Positions 1 through 8,113 of a DNA stretch of 64,000 nucleotides are shown here, piece by piece. The DNA is from XN24 sp035514535 (GTDB taxonomy: Bacteria > Pseudomonadota > Gammaproteobacteria > Steroidobacterales > XN24). The notes beneath the pieces were generated by a model. The model was not told the DNA's origin and made no database searches. It worked only from the letters and a program-made list of their open reading frames with translations. Position numbers and translations under genes: made by a program. Location: positions 62,001 to 126,000 of the forward strand of contig DATKAZ010000108.1 of the NCBI GenBank assembly GCA_035514535.1, in the 5' to 3' direction. The stretch's first letter is position 1; every line of letters starts with the position of its first letter.

Positions 1-945
1 CTCGGCGGCGGTCTGTCGGCCGGCGCCCTGACCGACAGGGACCGCGACGACATTCGCGTGGCCGCGGCGCTGGACCTCGATTTCCTCGGCGTGTCGTTCC
101 CGCGCGCCGGGGCGGACATCGAGGAGGCGCGCCGCCTGCTGCGCGCCGCCGGGGGGCGCGCGCTGCTGGTCGCGAAGATCGAGCGCGCCGAGAGTGTCGA
201 GCGCATCGAGGAGATCGTCCGCGCGAGCGACGTCGTGATGGTGGCGCGCGGCGACCTGGGCGTCGAGATCGGCTTCGCCGAGGTCCCGGGCGTGCAGAAG
301 AACATCATTCGCGTCGCGCGCGCCATGAACCGGATCGTCATCACCGCGACCCAGATGATGGAATCGATGGTGCATGAGCCCATCCCCACGCGCGCCGAGG
401 TGTCGGACGTCGCCAATGCCGTGATCGACGGCACCGACGCGGTGATGCTTTCCGGCGAGACCGCCGTGGGGCGCCACCCGGTCAAGGCCGTGCAGGCCAT
501 GGCGAGCGCCTGCGTCGCCGCCGAGAAACAGCGCGCCACGTCGATGTCGCGCCACCGCATGGACGACGTATTCGAGCGCACCGACGAGGCCATCGCGATG
601 GCGACGATGTACACGGCCAACCACATGGACGTGAAGGCGATCGTCGCGCTCACGGAGTCGGGCAGCACCGCCCTGTGGATGTCGCGCATCCGCTCCGGCA
701 TCCCGATCTACGCCTTCAGCCGCAACGAGAGCACGCGCCGGCGCGTCGCCCTGTACCGCGGAGTCTACCCGGTGCCGTTCGATGTCCTCGCCGACCCGAG
801 CCGTAACGGCTTCCAGGGGATCTGCCGGACGCTCCTTGAGCACGGCCTCGCGGCGCCGGGGGATCGCATCCTGCTCACCGAGGGCCACGCCGCCGGCGTC
901 AAGGGCGGGACCAATACCCTGAAGATCCTCACTGTCGAAGGGTAG
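1..945 (+). CDS. pyk: Pyruvate kinase, 5'-truncated by the window edge
   Basis: Pyruvate kinase transfers phosphate from phosphoenolpyruvate to ADP in the last step of glycolysis, in the cytoplasm. The reading frame is open from base 1 (GGGLSAGALTDRDR) and runs 314 codons to TAG, so roughly the first third of the gene lies outside. Visible parts are the second half of the TIM barrel, with VMVARGDLGVEI (metal/substrate loop) and ATQMMESM followed by PTRAEVSDVANAV and GTDAVMLSGETA, and the C-terminal allosteric-type domain starting near ALTESGSTALW and ending TNTLKILTVEG. The GGGLSA and ILTVE forms resemble PykA rather than PykF (family knowledge). The stop codon abuts a 52-base palindrome shared with the convergent SulP gene. 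The identification is firm; the choice between pykA and pykF is inference. Confidence 0.96.
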   Translation, partial: LGGGLSAGALTDRDRDDIRVAAALDLDFLGVSFPRAGADIEEARRLLRAAGGRALLVAKIERAESVERIEEIVRASDVVMVARGDLGVEIGFAEVPGVQKNIIRVARAMNRIVITATQMMESMVHEPIPTRAEVSDVANAVIDGTDAVMLSGETAVGRHPVKAVQAMASACVAAEKQRATSMSRHRMDDVFERTDEAIAMATMYTANHMDVKAIVALTESGSTALWMSRIRSGIPIYAFSRNESTRRRVALYRGVYPVPFDVLADPSRNGFQGICRTLLEHGLAAPGDRILLTEGHAAGVKGGTNTLKILTVEG

Positions 946-996
946 GGGACACTGCCGGGGACACTGCTTTTAAGCTGTGTCCCCGGCAGTGTCCCC
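945..996. repeat. 52-base palindrome between convergent pyk and sulP, GGGGACAC family
   Basis: Two perfectly complementary 20-base arms (945-964 and 977-996) both carry GGGGACACTGCC followed by GGGGACAC. They surround a short centre that also pairs (GCTT/AAGC), with only a T-T mismatch between them. The first G of the left arm is the last base of the pyk stop codon, and the right arm ends one base before the sulP stop. Position and symmetry suit a bidirectional terminator, although no T-run follows on either side. Its arms match those of repeats elsewhere in the window, so it belongs to a dispersed family. Confidence 0.85.
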
Positions 997-997
997 G

Positions 998-2716
998 TCA
1001 CAGCGGGATCAGTTCCTTCTCGCGTTCGGCCGAGCGGCTCAACGCGGTGACGGCCATCTGCGGCGTGGGGAACACCTGCCCCGGCGCGAGCTGCTCGAAG
1101 ATCTTGGTGCGCCGCAGCCGGTCGAGCACCGGGCCCTTCACGTCGGCGAGGTGAATCGTGATGCCGGCCTCGCGCAGCGTCTCGGCCGCATCGCGCAACA
1201 CCCGCAGGGCGCTCGAGTCCACGAAGCCCACGCCGCTCATGACGAGCACCAGGTGCTTGATGCGCGGCCGCTTCTGGAACTCCTGCGTGATGATGTCCTG
1301 CACGTGGCCGACGTTCGCGAAATACAGGTTCTCGTCCACCCGCACGAGGAGGATCTCGGGCCAGGTCTCCACCTTGTGGCGATCGATGCTGCGAAATTCG
1401 GTCGAATGCGGCAGGCGACCGACGATGGCGATGTTCGGATGGCCCGTGCGCCACAGGTAGAGCAGCACGGACAGCAGCACGCCCATGATGAGGCCGGCCT
1501 CGACCCCGTAGGCCAGCACGCCGAGGAAAGTGACGAGGTTCGAGGCGCCGTCGGCCTTGCTGTACCTCCAGGTGTCGACGATGGAACGGAGATCCACGAG
1601 GCCTGCGACGGCGACGATGATCACCGCGGCCAGGACCGCCTTCGGCAGGCCGCTGAACAGCGGCGCGAGCAGCAGCAGCGTCACGGCGGTGAACAGCGCG
1701 AGGAAGATCGACACGAGCTGGCTGCGACTGCCCGAGTTGTACTGCACCATGCTGCGGCTGAAGCTGCCGGCCACCGGCAGGGCACCCGAAACCGCGGACG
1801 CGACGTTGGCGGAACCGAGCGCGATCAGTTCCTGGTCGGCGTCGACCGACTGGCGCCGCCGCCCCGCGAGGTACTTGGCGATGCTGACGCTTTCGACGAA
1901 GACGATGATGCTGATCAGCGCCGCCGACGGGAGGAGCGAGATCCATGCCCCGGCGCCCGGCATCGTGATGTCGAGGATCGGGGGCCGGGCGCTGATCGCG
2001 CCGACCAGCGGCACGCGTTCGAGGCCCAGCAGCGCTACTGCGGCGGCGCCCAGCGCGAGGACGATCACCGGCGCGAGGCGGGCGGTGACGGCGTGCAGCC
2101 TGCGCCCCGTCCGGGTGGTGCCGATGACCACCAGCAGGAGCGCCAGCGACACGCCGCCGAGGATCATCGTCTCGGGGTTGAGGATCGAGGCGCGACCGCC
2201 GACGTAGGCCAGCATCTCGTGCGGCTGCAGTCCGCCGGGCAGCTCGATGCCCGCGAAATGCCTGAGCTGGTCGGCCATGATGACGATCGCCGCGCCGCTC
2301 GAGAAGCCGGTCAGCACCGGCTGGCTGAGGAGGTTGGCAAGCACGCCGAGCCTCAGGATGCCCATCGCGAGGAGGATCAGCCCGGACAGCGCGGCGAGAA
2401 TCAGCGCGCCGGCCACCGGGTCCACGGCCACTGCGGAGCCCGCGATGGCCGCGGCCACCATGATCGCGGCGACCGACGTCGGCCCGACTGAGAGGTCCCG
2501 GCTGCTCCCGAAGATGGCGTACAGCACGGCCGGCAGCATGGATGCGTACAGGCCGACGACCGGCGGCAACCCGGCGACCATCGCGTAGGCGAGGCCTTGG
2601 GGCACCAGCAGCACCGTGACGATGGCGGCGGCCGTGATGTCGGCGACAAGATCCTGCCGCGTGGTCAGGCGGATCCAGTGGACGATCGGAATGAATTTCA
2701 GGGCGCGGGACGGCAC
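998..2716 (-). CDS. SulP-family anion permease with STAS domain
   Basis: A 572-residue inner-membrane protein of the SulP (SLC26) family, which imports sulfate, bicarbonate or dicarboxylates by proton or sodium coupling. The N-terminal part begins with the sulfate-transporter signature region (TAAAIVTVLLVPQGLAYAMV) and holds about a dozen hydrophobic helices. The C-terminal STAS domain runs from roughly residue 440 to 560, with DSSAL at residues 500-504, where the anti-sigma antagonist fold carries its conserved serine. The start MPSRALKF was chosen because it leads straight into the first helix. It is convergent with pyk and stands alone; the next gene on its left is a peroxiredoxin on the same strand. 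The substrate cannot be read from the sequence, so no symbol is given. Confidence 0.9.
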   Translation of the reverse strand: MPSRALKFIPIVHWIRLTTRQDLVADITAAAIVTVLLVPQGLAYAMVAGLPPVVGLYASMLPAVLYAIFGSSRDLSVGPTSVAAIMVAAAIAGSAVAVDPVAGALILAALSGLILLAMGILRLGVLANLLSQPVLTGFSSGAAIVIMADQLRHFAGIELPGGLQPHEMLAYVGGRASILNPETMILGGVSLALLLVVIGTTRTGRRLHAVTARLAPVIVLALGAAAVALLGLERVPLVGAISARPPILDITMPGAGAWISLLPSAALISIIVFVESVSIAKYLAGRRRQSVDADQELIALGSANVASAVSGALPVAGSFSRSMVQYNSGSRSQLVSIFLALFTAVTLLLLAPLFSGLPKAVLAAVIIVAVAGLVDLRSIVDTWRYSKADGASNLVTFLGVLAYGVEAGLIMGVLLSVLLYLWRTGHPNIAIVGRLPHSTEFRSIDRHKVETWPEILLVRVDENLYFANVGHVQDIITQEFQKRPRIKHLVLVMSGVGFVDSSALRVLRDAAETLREAGITIHLADVKGPVLDRLRRTKIFEQLAPGQVFPTPQMAVTALSRSAEREKELIPL

Positions 2717-2779
2717 GATCGACAGCCTTGCAGGCGAAGGCCTGCACGATAGTTAACCGCCCCGCAGGGGGTCAAGCGT

Positions 2780-3316
2780 TCAACCGCCCTCGCGCAGCGA
2801 TTCGATGTCTTTCAGCACGTCGGCCGAGTGCGTTTCGAGATTCACCTTGTCGTAATGCCGCGCGATGACGCCCTCCGGCGAGATCAGGAAAGTCTGGCGA
2901 CTGGCCAGCTCGACCGCGCCGAACTTGCGCAAGACGCCGTATTCGCGCGCCACGGCGCCCTGTTCATCGGCCAGCAGCGTGAACGGCAAGCTGTGCTTCT
3001 CGGCGAAGTCCTTGTGGGAGTCGACGTCGTCCAGGCTGATCCCCACGATCTCGGCGCCCAGCCGCCGAAAGGCGAAGATGTTGTCGCGAAAATCGCAGGC
3101 CTGGGTGGTGCAACCTGGCGTGTCGTCCTTCGGGTAGAAATACAGCACCAGCCACTTGCCGTCGTAATCGTCCAGGCGGTGTGTTTCGCCTTGCTGGTCG
3201 GGCAGCGCGAAGGCCGGTGCCGCGCCGCCGACGGGGGGCGAGGCATGCAGCGGCCCGGCGCCCAGGGTCGTGGCGAGCAGCAGGCCGGCGAGGAGGGATA
3301 CGAGTCTGGTATTCAT
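2780..3316 (-). CDS. Exported Bcp/PrxQ-type peroxiredoxin
   Basis: A 178-residue AhpC/TSA-fold peroxidase that reduces hydrogen and organic peroxides through a reactive cysteine. Motif TPGCTTQACDF places the peroxidatic cysteine at 69 and a resolving cysteine five residues later at 74, the atypical 2-Cys Bcp/PrxQ arrangement. Unlike E. coli Bcp, which is cytoplasmic, this protein begins with a basic end and a hydrophobic stretch ending near LHASPP (residues 1-25). That looks like a Sec signal peptide with cleavage near residue 25, so the enzyme probably works in the periplasm (inference). It follows rapZ on the same strand after 49 bases, at the position where enterics carry npr, and may be the last gene of the rpoN-rapZ operon. 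Its thiol reductant is unknown. Confidence 0.88.
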   Translation of the reverse strand: MNTRLVSLLAGLLLATTLGAGPLHASPPVGGAAPAFALPDQQGETHRLDDYDGKWLVLYFYPKDDTPGCTTQACDFRDNIFAFRRLGAEIVGISLDDVDSHKDFAEKHSLPFTLLADEQGAVAREYGVLRKFGAVELASRQTFLISPEGVIARHYDKVNLETHSADVLKDIESLREGG

Positions 3317-3365
3317 GGCGCGCTCCTGGAGCGAAGTGGTATGTCGAGGTTCGGCGCCGCCGGAC

Positions 3366-4271
3366 CTACGGATTCGGCGGCGTGCCCGAGTCGGTTGCCG
3401 CGATCTGCTCGAGGCCCGCGTGCCGCACGGTCACGCCGGGGAAGGCATCCTGGAAACGCTCCGCGAGCCTTTCCGCGAGATAGACGGAGCGATGCCGTCC
3501 GCCCGTGCAGCCGATCGCCACGGTCAGGTAGCTGCGGTTGGCCGCCTCGATGTGTCCCAGCCATGACTCGAGGAAGCGGCCGATATCATCGAGGTACTGC
3601 CTAACGTCGGCATGGGCCGACAGGTACTCGACGACGCCGGAATCGCGCCCCGTGAGCACGCGCAGTTCCGGCTCCCAGTAGGGGTTCGGCAGGAAGCGCG
3701 CATCGAAGACGAAATCCGCATCCTTGGGAATGCCCTGGCGGAAGCCGAAGGACTCGAACTGCAGCGACACCTGGTTGCGCGCCTGGTCGGCCACGCGGTC
3801 GCGGATGATGTCGCGCAGCTCGTGAACGCTCGTCGTGCTGGTGTCGAGCACCAGGTCGGCCGATTCCGCCAGCGGCCCGAGCAGCTCCTGCTCGTAGCCG
3901 ATCGCGTCGGTGAGCGTGCGATCCCCCGCCGTGGCCGGGGTGTGTGGATGGCGGCGCCGCGTGTCGAGGTAGCGTTGCACGAGTGCCGCCTCGGAGGCAT
4001 GCAGGAACACGAGCTGGCAGTTGACGCCGCGCGCGCGCAGGTCCTCGAGCAGCTGGCGCGCCACGGGAAGGTCCTCGGGGCGCGGGCGGGAATCGAGGCC
4101 AATGGCGAGGCGACGAAACTTCGGATCGTCGCCCTCCGTCAGTTCACCGACGACGAGCGACAGCAGCCTCGCGGGGACGTTGTCGAGCGTGTACCAGTCG
4201 AGATCCTCGAGCATCGCCAGGGCGACACTCTTGCCGGAGCCGGACAGGCCGCTGACGACTACGAGTTCCAT
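3366..4271 (-). CDS. rapZ: RNase adapter protein RapZ
   Basis: RapZ (YvcJ/YhbJ family) is a cytoplasmic nucleotide-binding protein. In enterics it senses glucosamine-6-phosphate and guides RNase E to the small RNA GlmZ, tuning cell-wall precursor supply. The 301-residue product has a Walker A GLSGSGKS at residues 8-15, the family motif DNVPARLL after it, and the conserved C-terminal AIGCTGGRHRSVYLAERL of the RNA- and ligand-binding domain. Length is close to the usual 285-290. It lies in the conserved order rpoN-hpf-ptsN-rapZ, 19 bases downstream of ptsN, so it is almost certainly cotranscribed. No npr (ptsO) gene follows. Whether GlmZ-like RNAs exist in this organism cannot be judged here. 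Confidence 0.96.
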   Translation of the reverse strand: MELVVVSGLSGSGKSVALAMLEDLDWYTLDNVPARLLSLVVGELTEGDDPKFRRLAIGLDSRPRPEDLPVARQLLEDLRARGVNCQLVFLHASEAALVQRYLDTRRRHPHTPATAGDRTLTDAIGYEQELLGPLAESADLVLDTSTTSVHELRDIIRDRVADQARNQVSLQFESFGFRQGIPKDADFVFDARFLPNPYWEPELRVLTGRDSGVVEYLSAHADVRQYLDDIGRFLESWLGHIEAANRSYLTVAIGCTGGRHRSVYLAERLAERFQDAFPGVTVRHAGLEQIAATDSGTPPNP

Positions 4272-4290
4272 CGCCTGCGCAGGCCCGGCA

Positions 4291-4767
4291 TCATGCCATC
4301 GCGGCGCGTGGCATCGCCTGGTTCACGAGCAGGCCGTACAGCGACCGGCTTGACGTGGCACGTCGCAGCGCCGCGGCGAGGGCGCGGTCGGCCAGGGTCG
4401 CCGCGATCAGGGAAACCTCTTCGTGATGGCAGTTGACTTCGCGCTCCCGCAGCGGCACCAGCAGGCCGAAAATCAGGTCGACCGGCTCCCGGTCGGGCAT
4501 GTCGAAGTCCACCGGGCGCGAAAGCTTCAGGAAGGCGCCGACGGGTGTTTCGATCTCCGCGAGGCGCCCGTGCGGGATTGCGATGCCGTTCTCGATGGCC
4601 GTGCAGCCGAGCTTCTCGCGGCTGATGAGGCTCTGGAACACCTCGGACTGGTCCAGGTCGGCAGCGGACGAGAGCAGCTCGCTGAGGATGTCCAGCGAAT
4701 GTTTCTTGCTGCGGGCCTCGACGTTGCTGAGCACGCGGCCTGGCTTGAGCAGGGCTTGGAAAGTCAT
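4291..4767 (-). CDS. ptsN: PTS-Ntr EIIA component PtsN
   Basis: PtsN is the EIIA-Ntr phosphocarrier that receives phosphate from PtsP via NPr and, in its unphosphorylated form, controls potassium transport and sigma-54-linked nitrogen responses. The 158-residue protein is a single PTS_EIIA type-2 domain. The phosphorylatable histidine is His66 in the motif IENGIAIPHGRL, and VDLIFGLLVP is the conserved strand after it. It lies between hpf (33 bases upstream) and rapZ (19 bases downstream) in the standard rpoN operon order. The partner NPr gene is not next to rapZ as in E. coli, so it must lie elsewhere or be missing. Confidence 0.95.
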   Translation of the reverse strand: MTFQALLKPGRVLSNVEARSKKHSLDILSELLSSAADLDQSEVFQSLISREKLGCTAIENGIAIPHGRLAEIETPVGAFLKLSRPVDFDMPDREPVDLIFGLLVPLREREVNCHHEEVSLIAATLADRALAAALRRATSSRSLYGLLVNQAMPRAAMA

Positions 4768-4800
4768 CGGGTTACTCCGGGCGGCGATCGCCCGCGGCCG

Positions 4801-5118
4801 TCAGGCGTGACGCTGGCGGCTGATGCCGTTGTGGTGGTCGGTCAGCTTGTCCTTGTGGCGACGCACCTGCCGGTCCAGGCGATCGGTCATGGCGTCGATT
4901 GCTGCATACATGTCTTCTTCGTCCGCCGCAGCATGCAACGTATCGCCTGCCACCCGCAAGGTCGCCTCGGCCTTGTGATGCAATTTTTCAACCGTGAGAA
5001 TGCAATGGACGTCAATGAGATTGTCAAAATGCCTGACCACCTTGTCCATCTTGCTGTAAATGTACTCGCGCAGCGGGTCCGTGATGTCGACGTGGTGGCC
5101 GGTCATGTTGATCTGCAT
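4801..5118 (-). CDS. hpf: Ribosome hibernation promoting factor, short form
   Basis: A 105-residue HPF/YhbH protein that binds the mRNA and tRNA channel of the 30S subunit and helps form inactive 100S ribosomes when growth stops. The whole length matches the single S30AE domain, starting MQINMTGHHVDITDPLREYI, with no C-terminal dimerization domain; this is the short gammaproteobacterial form rather than the long one. The gene is second in the rpoN-hpf-ptsN-rapZ series. The 121-base gap separating it from rpoN leaves room for a stationary-phase promoter, but I cannot define one. High confidence from sequence and context. Confidence 0.95.
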   Translation of the reverse strand: MQINMTGHHVDITDPLREYIYSKMDKVVRHFDNLIDVHCILTVEKLHHKAEATLRVAGDTLHAAADEEDMYAAIDAMTDRLDRQVRRHKDKLTDHHNGISRQRHA

Positions 5119-5239
5119 TTGGCTACTCCTCGGGAGTGATGGGACACCCCGTCCGGGGGCCCGACGTTCAACCCTATTCTAGTAGCACGCTTCCGCCGGT
5201 GGCTAGGGCGCCAATAGGCGTCCCGAGGGCAGGAAATGG

Positions 5240-6685
5240 TCAGCGAATGGCCACCCTGCGGCGCTCGGTCGAGGACGGAAAACCCAGGGATTCCCTGTAC
5301 TTGGCCACGGTGCGGCGGGCCACCTCGATGCCCTCCGCAACGAGCTTTCGGGTCAGGGCACTGTCGGACAGTGGTTTCTCCGGATTTTCTTCTGAAATGA
5401 GCTTGCGGATGCGCGCCCGGATCGCGGTGGAGGACACGCTTTCGCCATCGCTGCCGGCGACCTGGCTGGAGAAGAAGTAGCGGAACTCGTATACGCCGCG
5501 GGGGGTATGCATGTACTTGCCGGTGGTGGCGCGGGATACCGTGGACTCGTGCAGTTCCAGGGCTTCCGCGATCTCCCGCAGCACCAGGGGCCGCATGCCT
5601 TCCTCGCCGCGCTCAAGAAACGCCTGCTGGTGCGACACGATGGCGCGCGCGACGCGGATCAGGGTCTCGTTGCGGATCTCGAGGCTCTTGACCAGCCAGC
5701 GCGCCTCCTGCAGCTGGGAGCGCAGGGTGGAGTACTCGCCGCTGCGGCCGAGACTGCCGGCATAGGCCGTGTTGACCCGCAGGCGCGGGGCGATCGCCGG
5801 GTTGATTTCCACCTGCCAGCCGCGCTCGCCGCGGCGCACGAAGACGTCCGGCACGATGTATTCCGGCGGACGCGTGTCGGCGGCGCTGCCGGGACGCGGA
5901 TTCAGCGAACGCAACAGTGCCACGGCGTTCTCGAGATCCTCGGCACCGCACCCGAGGCGGCGCCGGATCGCGCCGTAATCCTGCTCGCCGAGCGCCTCGA
6001 GACAGTCGGCCGCGAGGCGCCGTACGAGCTCAAGGCCGGGCGTGTCCGGCGCGAACGGCGCGAGCTGCAGGAGGAGGCATTCGGACAGGTCCCGCGCGCC
6101 GACGCCGAGCGGATCGAAACGCTGCACGCAGGCCAGCACCCGCTCCACCTCGTCGACGTCCGTCTCGAGTTCCGGCGCGAGGTTGGCGCAGATCTCTTCG
6201 AGGGGTTCCGTCAGGTAGCCGTCGTCATCGATGGCGTCGATCAGCATCGTCGCAATGAACTTCCGGTCGCCTTCCTGGAATGTCACGTCCAGCTGCCCGA
6301 GCAGGTGGTCGCGCAGTGAGTTGCCGCTGACATCGGCATAGTCGCGCTGGTCCTCGCCGTCCTGGCGGCCCTGGCCGCTGAAACCCGCGCCGTATTCAGA
6401 CACGTCGGCGTAGGGCAACTCCTCGGGGTAATCGTCCTGCGAGTCTTGTTTCGCGGGCGCATCGGTGCTGTCGTCGGCACTTACGTCGGACGGGGTGCGC
6501 TGCTCGCCTTTCGGCGGCGCCAGCTCGAGCCCGTCATCCATCTCGAGCATCAGGTTCTTCTCGAGGGCCTCGCGCAGTTCCGCCTGCAGGTCCAGGACGG
6601 GTAGCTGCAGGAGCCGGATTGCCATCTGCAGCTGAGGCGTCAGCGTCAGCTGTTGACCGAGCTTGAGTTGCAGCGATTGTTTCAT
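5240..6685 (-). CDS. rpoN: RNA polymerase sigma-54 factor RpoN
   Basis: Sigma-54 recognises -24/-12 promoters and needs an AAA+ activator to open them. The start MKQSLQLKLGQQLTLTPQLQ gives 481 residues and matches the E. coli N-terminus; another ATG sits one codon earlier, and a longer frame into lptB is not credible. Region I is the glutamine- and leucine-rich first 50 residues, followed by an acidic linker rich in D and E. The core-binding and HTH regions come next, and the RpoN box ARRTVAKYRE lies at about residues 456-465. It begins 13 bases after lptB, so it is part of the lpt operon. A likely target is in this window: a near-consensus sigma-54 promoter in front of pilA at 63626-63641. 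Confidence 0.97.
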   Translation of the reverse strand: MKQSLQLKLGQQLTLTPQLQMAIRLLQLPVLDLQAELREALEKNLMLEMDDGLELAPPKGEQRTPSDVSADDSTDAPAKQDSQDDYPEELPYADVSEYGAGFSGQGRQDGEDQRDYADVSGNSLRDHLLGQLDVTFQEGDRKFIATMLIDAIDDDGYLTEPLEEICANLAPELETDVDEVERVLACVQRFDPLGVGARDLSECLLLQLAPFAPDTPGLELVRRLAADCLEALGEQDYGAIRRRLGCGAEDLENAVALLRSLNPRPGSAADTRPPEYIVPDVFVRRGERGWQVEINPAIAPRLRVNTAYAGSLGRSGEYSTLRSQLQEARWLVKSLEIRNETLIRVARAIVSHQQAFLERGEEGMRPLVLREIAEALELHESTVSRATTGKYMHTPRGVYEFRYFFSSQVAGSDGESVSSTAIRARIRKLISEENPEKPLSDSALTRKLVAEGIEVARRTVAKYRESLGFPSSTERRRVAIR

Positions 6686-6698
6686 CATCGGGCCATCG

Positions 6699-7424
6699 TC
6701 ACAGGCGGAAGTGCTCGCCCAGGTAGACCTCGCGGACTTTGCGGTTCGCCAGTATCTCATCTGCGGTGCCCGAGGCGATGACTTCGCCGGCATTCAGGAT
6801 GAAGGCGCGCCCGCAGATGCCGAGCGTCTCGCGCACGTTATGGTCCGTGATCAGCACGCCGATGCCCCGGTCGCGGAGATGGCCGATGATTCGCTGGATA
6901 TCGAGCACGGAGATCGGATCGACGCCGGCGAACGGCTCGTCCAGGAGTATGAACGCCGGCTCGGCCGCGAGGGCGCGCGCGATCTCCACGCGGCGGCGCT
7001 CACCGCCCGAGAGGCTGAGCCCCTTGCTGTCGCGGATGTGGCCGATGTTGAGTTCCTCGAGCAGCTCCTCGAGAGCCTGGCGCCGCCCCAGCGAATCGAG
7101 GCCCTTGCGCGTCTCCAGTACGGCGAGGATGTTCTGCTCGACGCTGAGGCCCCTGAAGACCGAGGCCTCCTGCGGCAGGTAACCGACCCCGAGCCGGGCC
7201 CGGCGGTGCATCGGCAGCGACGTCAGCTCCAGCTCGTCGAGCATGATCCGGCCGCTGTCGCAGGGCACGAGCCCGACAATCATGTAGAAGGCCGTTGTCT
7301 TGCCGGCGCCGTTGGGTCCCAGCAGCCCGACGACCTCGCCGCTGGAGATCGACAGCGACAGGTCGCGCACGACCTGCCGCGAGCGGTAGCTCTTGGCAAT
7401 GCCTTCGGCGTGCAGCGTCCTCAC
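6699..7424 (-). CDS. lptB: LPS export ABC transporter ATPase LptB
   Basis: LptB powers extraction of lipopolysaccharide from the inner membrane together with LptF, LptG and LptC. The 241-residue ATPase has Walker A GPNGAGKTT from residue 36, a Q-loop region near GYLPQEASVF, signature LSGGERRRVEIARAL and Walker B FILLDEPFAGVDP. All are intact, and GYLPQEAS with LTDHN-type features is typical of LptB rather than amino-acid importers. It overlaps lptA by four bases and is followed closely by rpoN, the conserved order. LptF and LptG are not in the window. Confidence 0.97.
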   Translation of the reverse strand: MRTLHAEGIAKSYRSRQVVRDLSLSISSGEVVGLLGPNGAGKTTAFYMIVGLVPCDSGRIMLDELELTSLPMHRRARLGVGYLPQEASVFRGLSVEQNILAVLETRKGLDSLGRRQALEELLEELNIGHIRDSKGLSLSGGERRRVEIARALAAEPAFILLDEPFAGVDPISVLDIQRIIGHLRDRGIGVLITDHNVRETLGICGRAFILNAGEVIASGTADEILANRKVREVYLGEHFRL

Positions 7425-8113
7425 GGAGCGTCCCCGCCGTTCTCGTCGTCCTCCGCTGCGTCCGTGGTGCCGGCGTCCTCCGCCGCACTCCTTTCAGGTG
7501 GCGTGATGACGATCCGCACGCGCTCGTCCCCGTCGCCATTGTCCTCGGCGCTCGCGATCAGGCGGTCTTCCGCGATCCGGTACAGCAGCCGCCCGCCGGT
7601 GACCTCGCGCACGCCGTCCCGCAGTGCCGCCTGACCCGCGAGCTCGAGCTCGCCCCGGCCGAGATCGTAGGCGATCCGGCGCGCCGTGCCGGACACCAGG
7701 CGCCCTTGCGGGTCCGCCATGGTGCGCGAAAAACGTGCGGGCGAGCCCTCGGCAATCGCCTGCTGCAGCCGATGGTCCGCGAAGCTGACCGTGGCGCTCT
7801 CGGACTCGATCCTGCCCATCGGGCCCGTGATCACGACGTTGCCGCTGAATGTCCAGCTGCCGCGCGAGAAATCGAGGTCGCGCGACTCCGCCTGGTCGGC
7901 CGATACCACGAGGTCGCCCTGCTGGATCCGGATCTCCTGGAACACCAGCCGCTCATTGCGCCGATCCAGGTCCGACGACGCCGCATCCAGCGTGATTTCC
8001 TGCTGCTGCGCCACGGCCGGCGAGCCGGCCAGGAGCACACCCGCGGCCGCCAGCACGCAGGCCCCGCGCGCAATGGTGCGTCGGCGGGGAGACTCAGGGG
8101 AGGAAGCGGCCAT
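7421..8113 (-). CDS. lptA: Periplasmic LPS bridge protein LptA
   Basis: LptA forms the beta-jellyroll filament that carries LPS across the periplasm from LptC to LptD. The 230-residue product has a signal peptide (basic start, hydrophobic stretch, probable cut after GSPAVAQ near residue 36). The OstA/LptA domain follows, rich in alternating strands such as LVFQEIRIQQGDLVVSADQA. A long acidic tail (DAEDDENGGDAP) makes it longer than E. coli LptA (185 residues). The start overlaps the end of lptC by 20 bases, and its stop overlaps lptB by four, indicating tight translational coupling. The product is clear; the exact start could be a few codons later. Confidence 0.93.
   Translation of the reverse strand: MAASSPESPRRRTIARGACVLAAAGVLLAGSPAVAQQQEITLDAASSDLDRRNERLVFQEIRIQQGDLVVSADQAESRDLDFSRGSWTFSGNVVITGPMGRIESESATVSFADHRLQQAIAEGSPARFSRTMADPQGRLVSGTARRIAYDLGRGELELAGQAALRDGVREVTGGRLLYRIAEDRLIASAEDNGDGDERVRIVITPPERSAAEDAGTTDAAEDDENGGDAP

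Noticed and set aside
765..2747. Long reading frames opposite and out of frame with sulP (up to 660 codons)
   Set aside because: Arginine-, alanine- and proline-rich translations with no family signature; a normal by-product of third-position GC in the real gene. The same applies to the many long antisense frames over rpoN, rsmI, murF, ftsZ, secA, lpoA and pilB.
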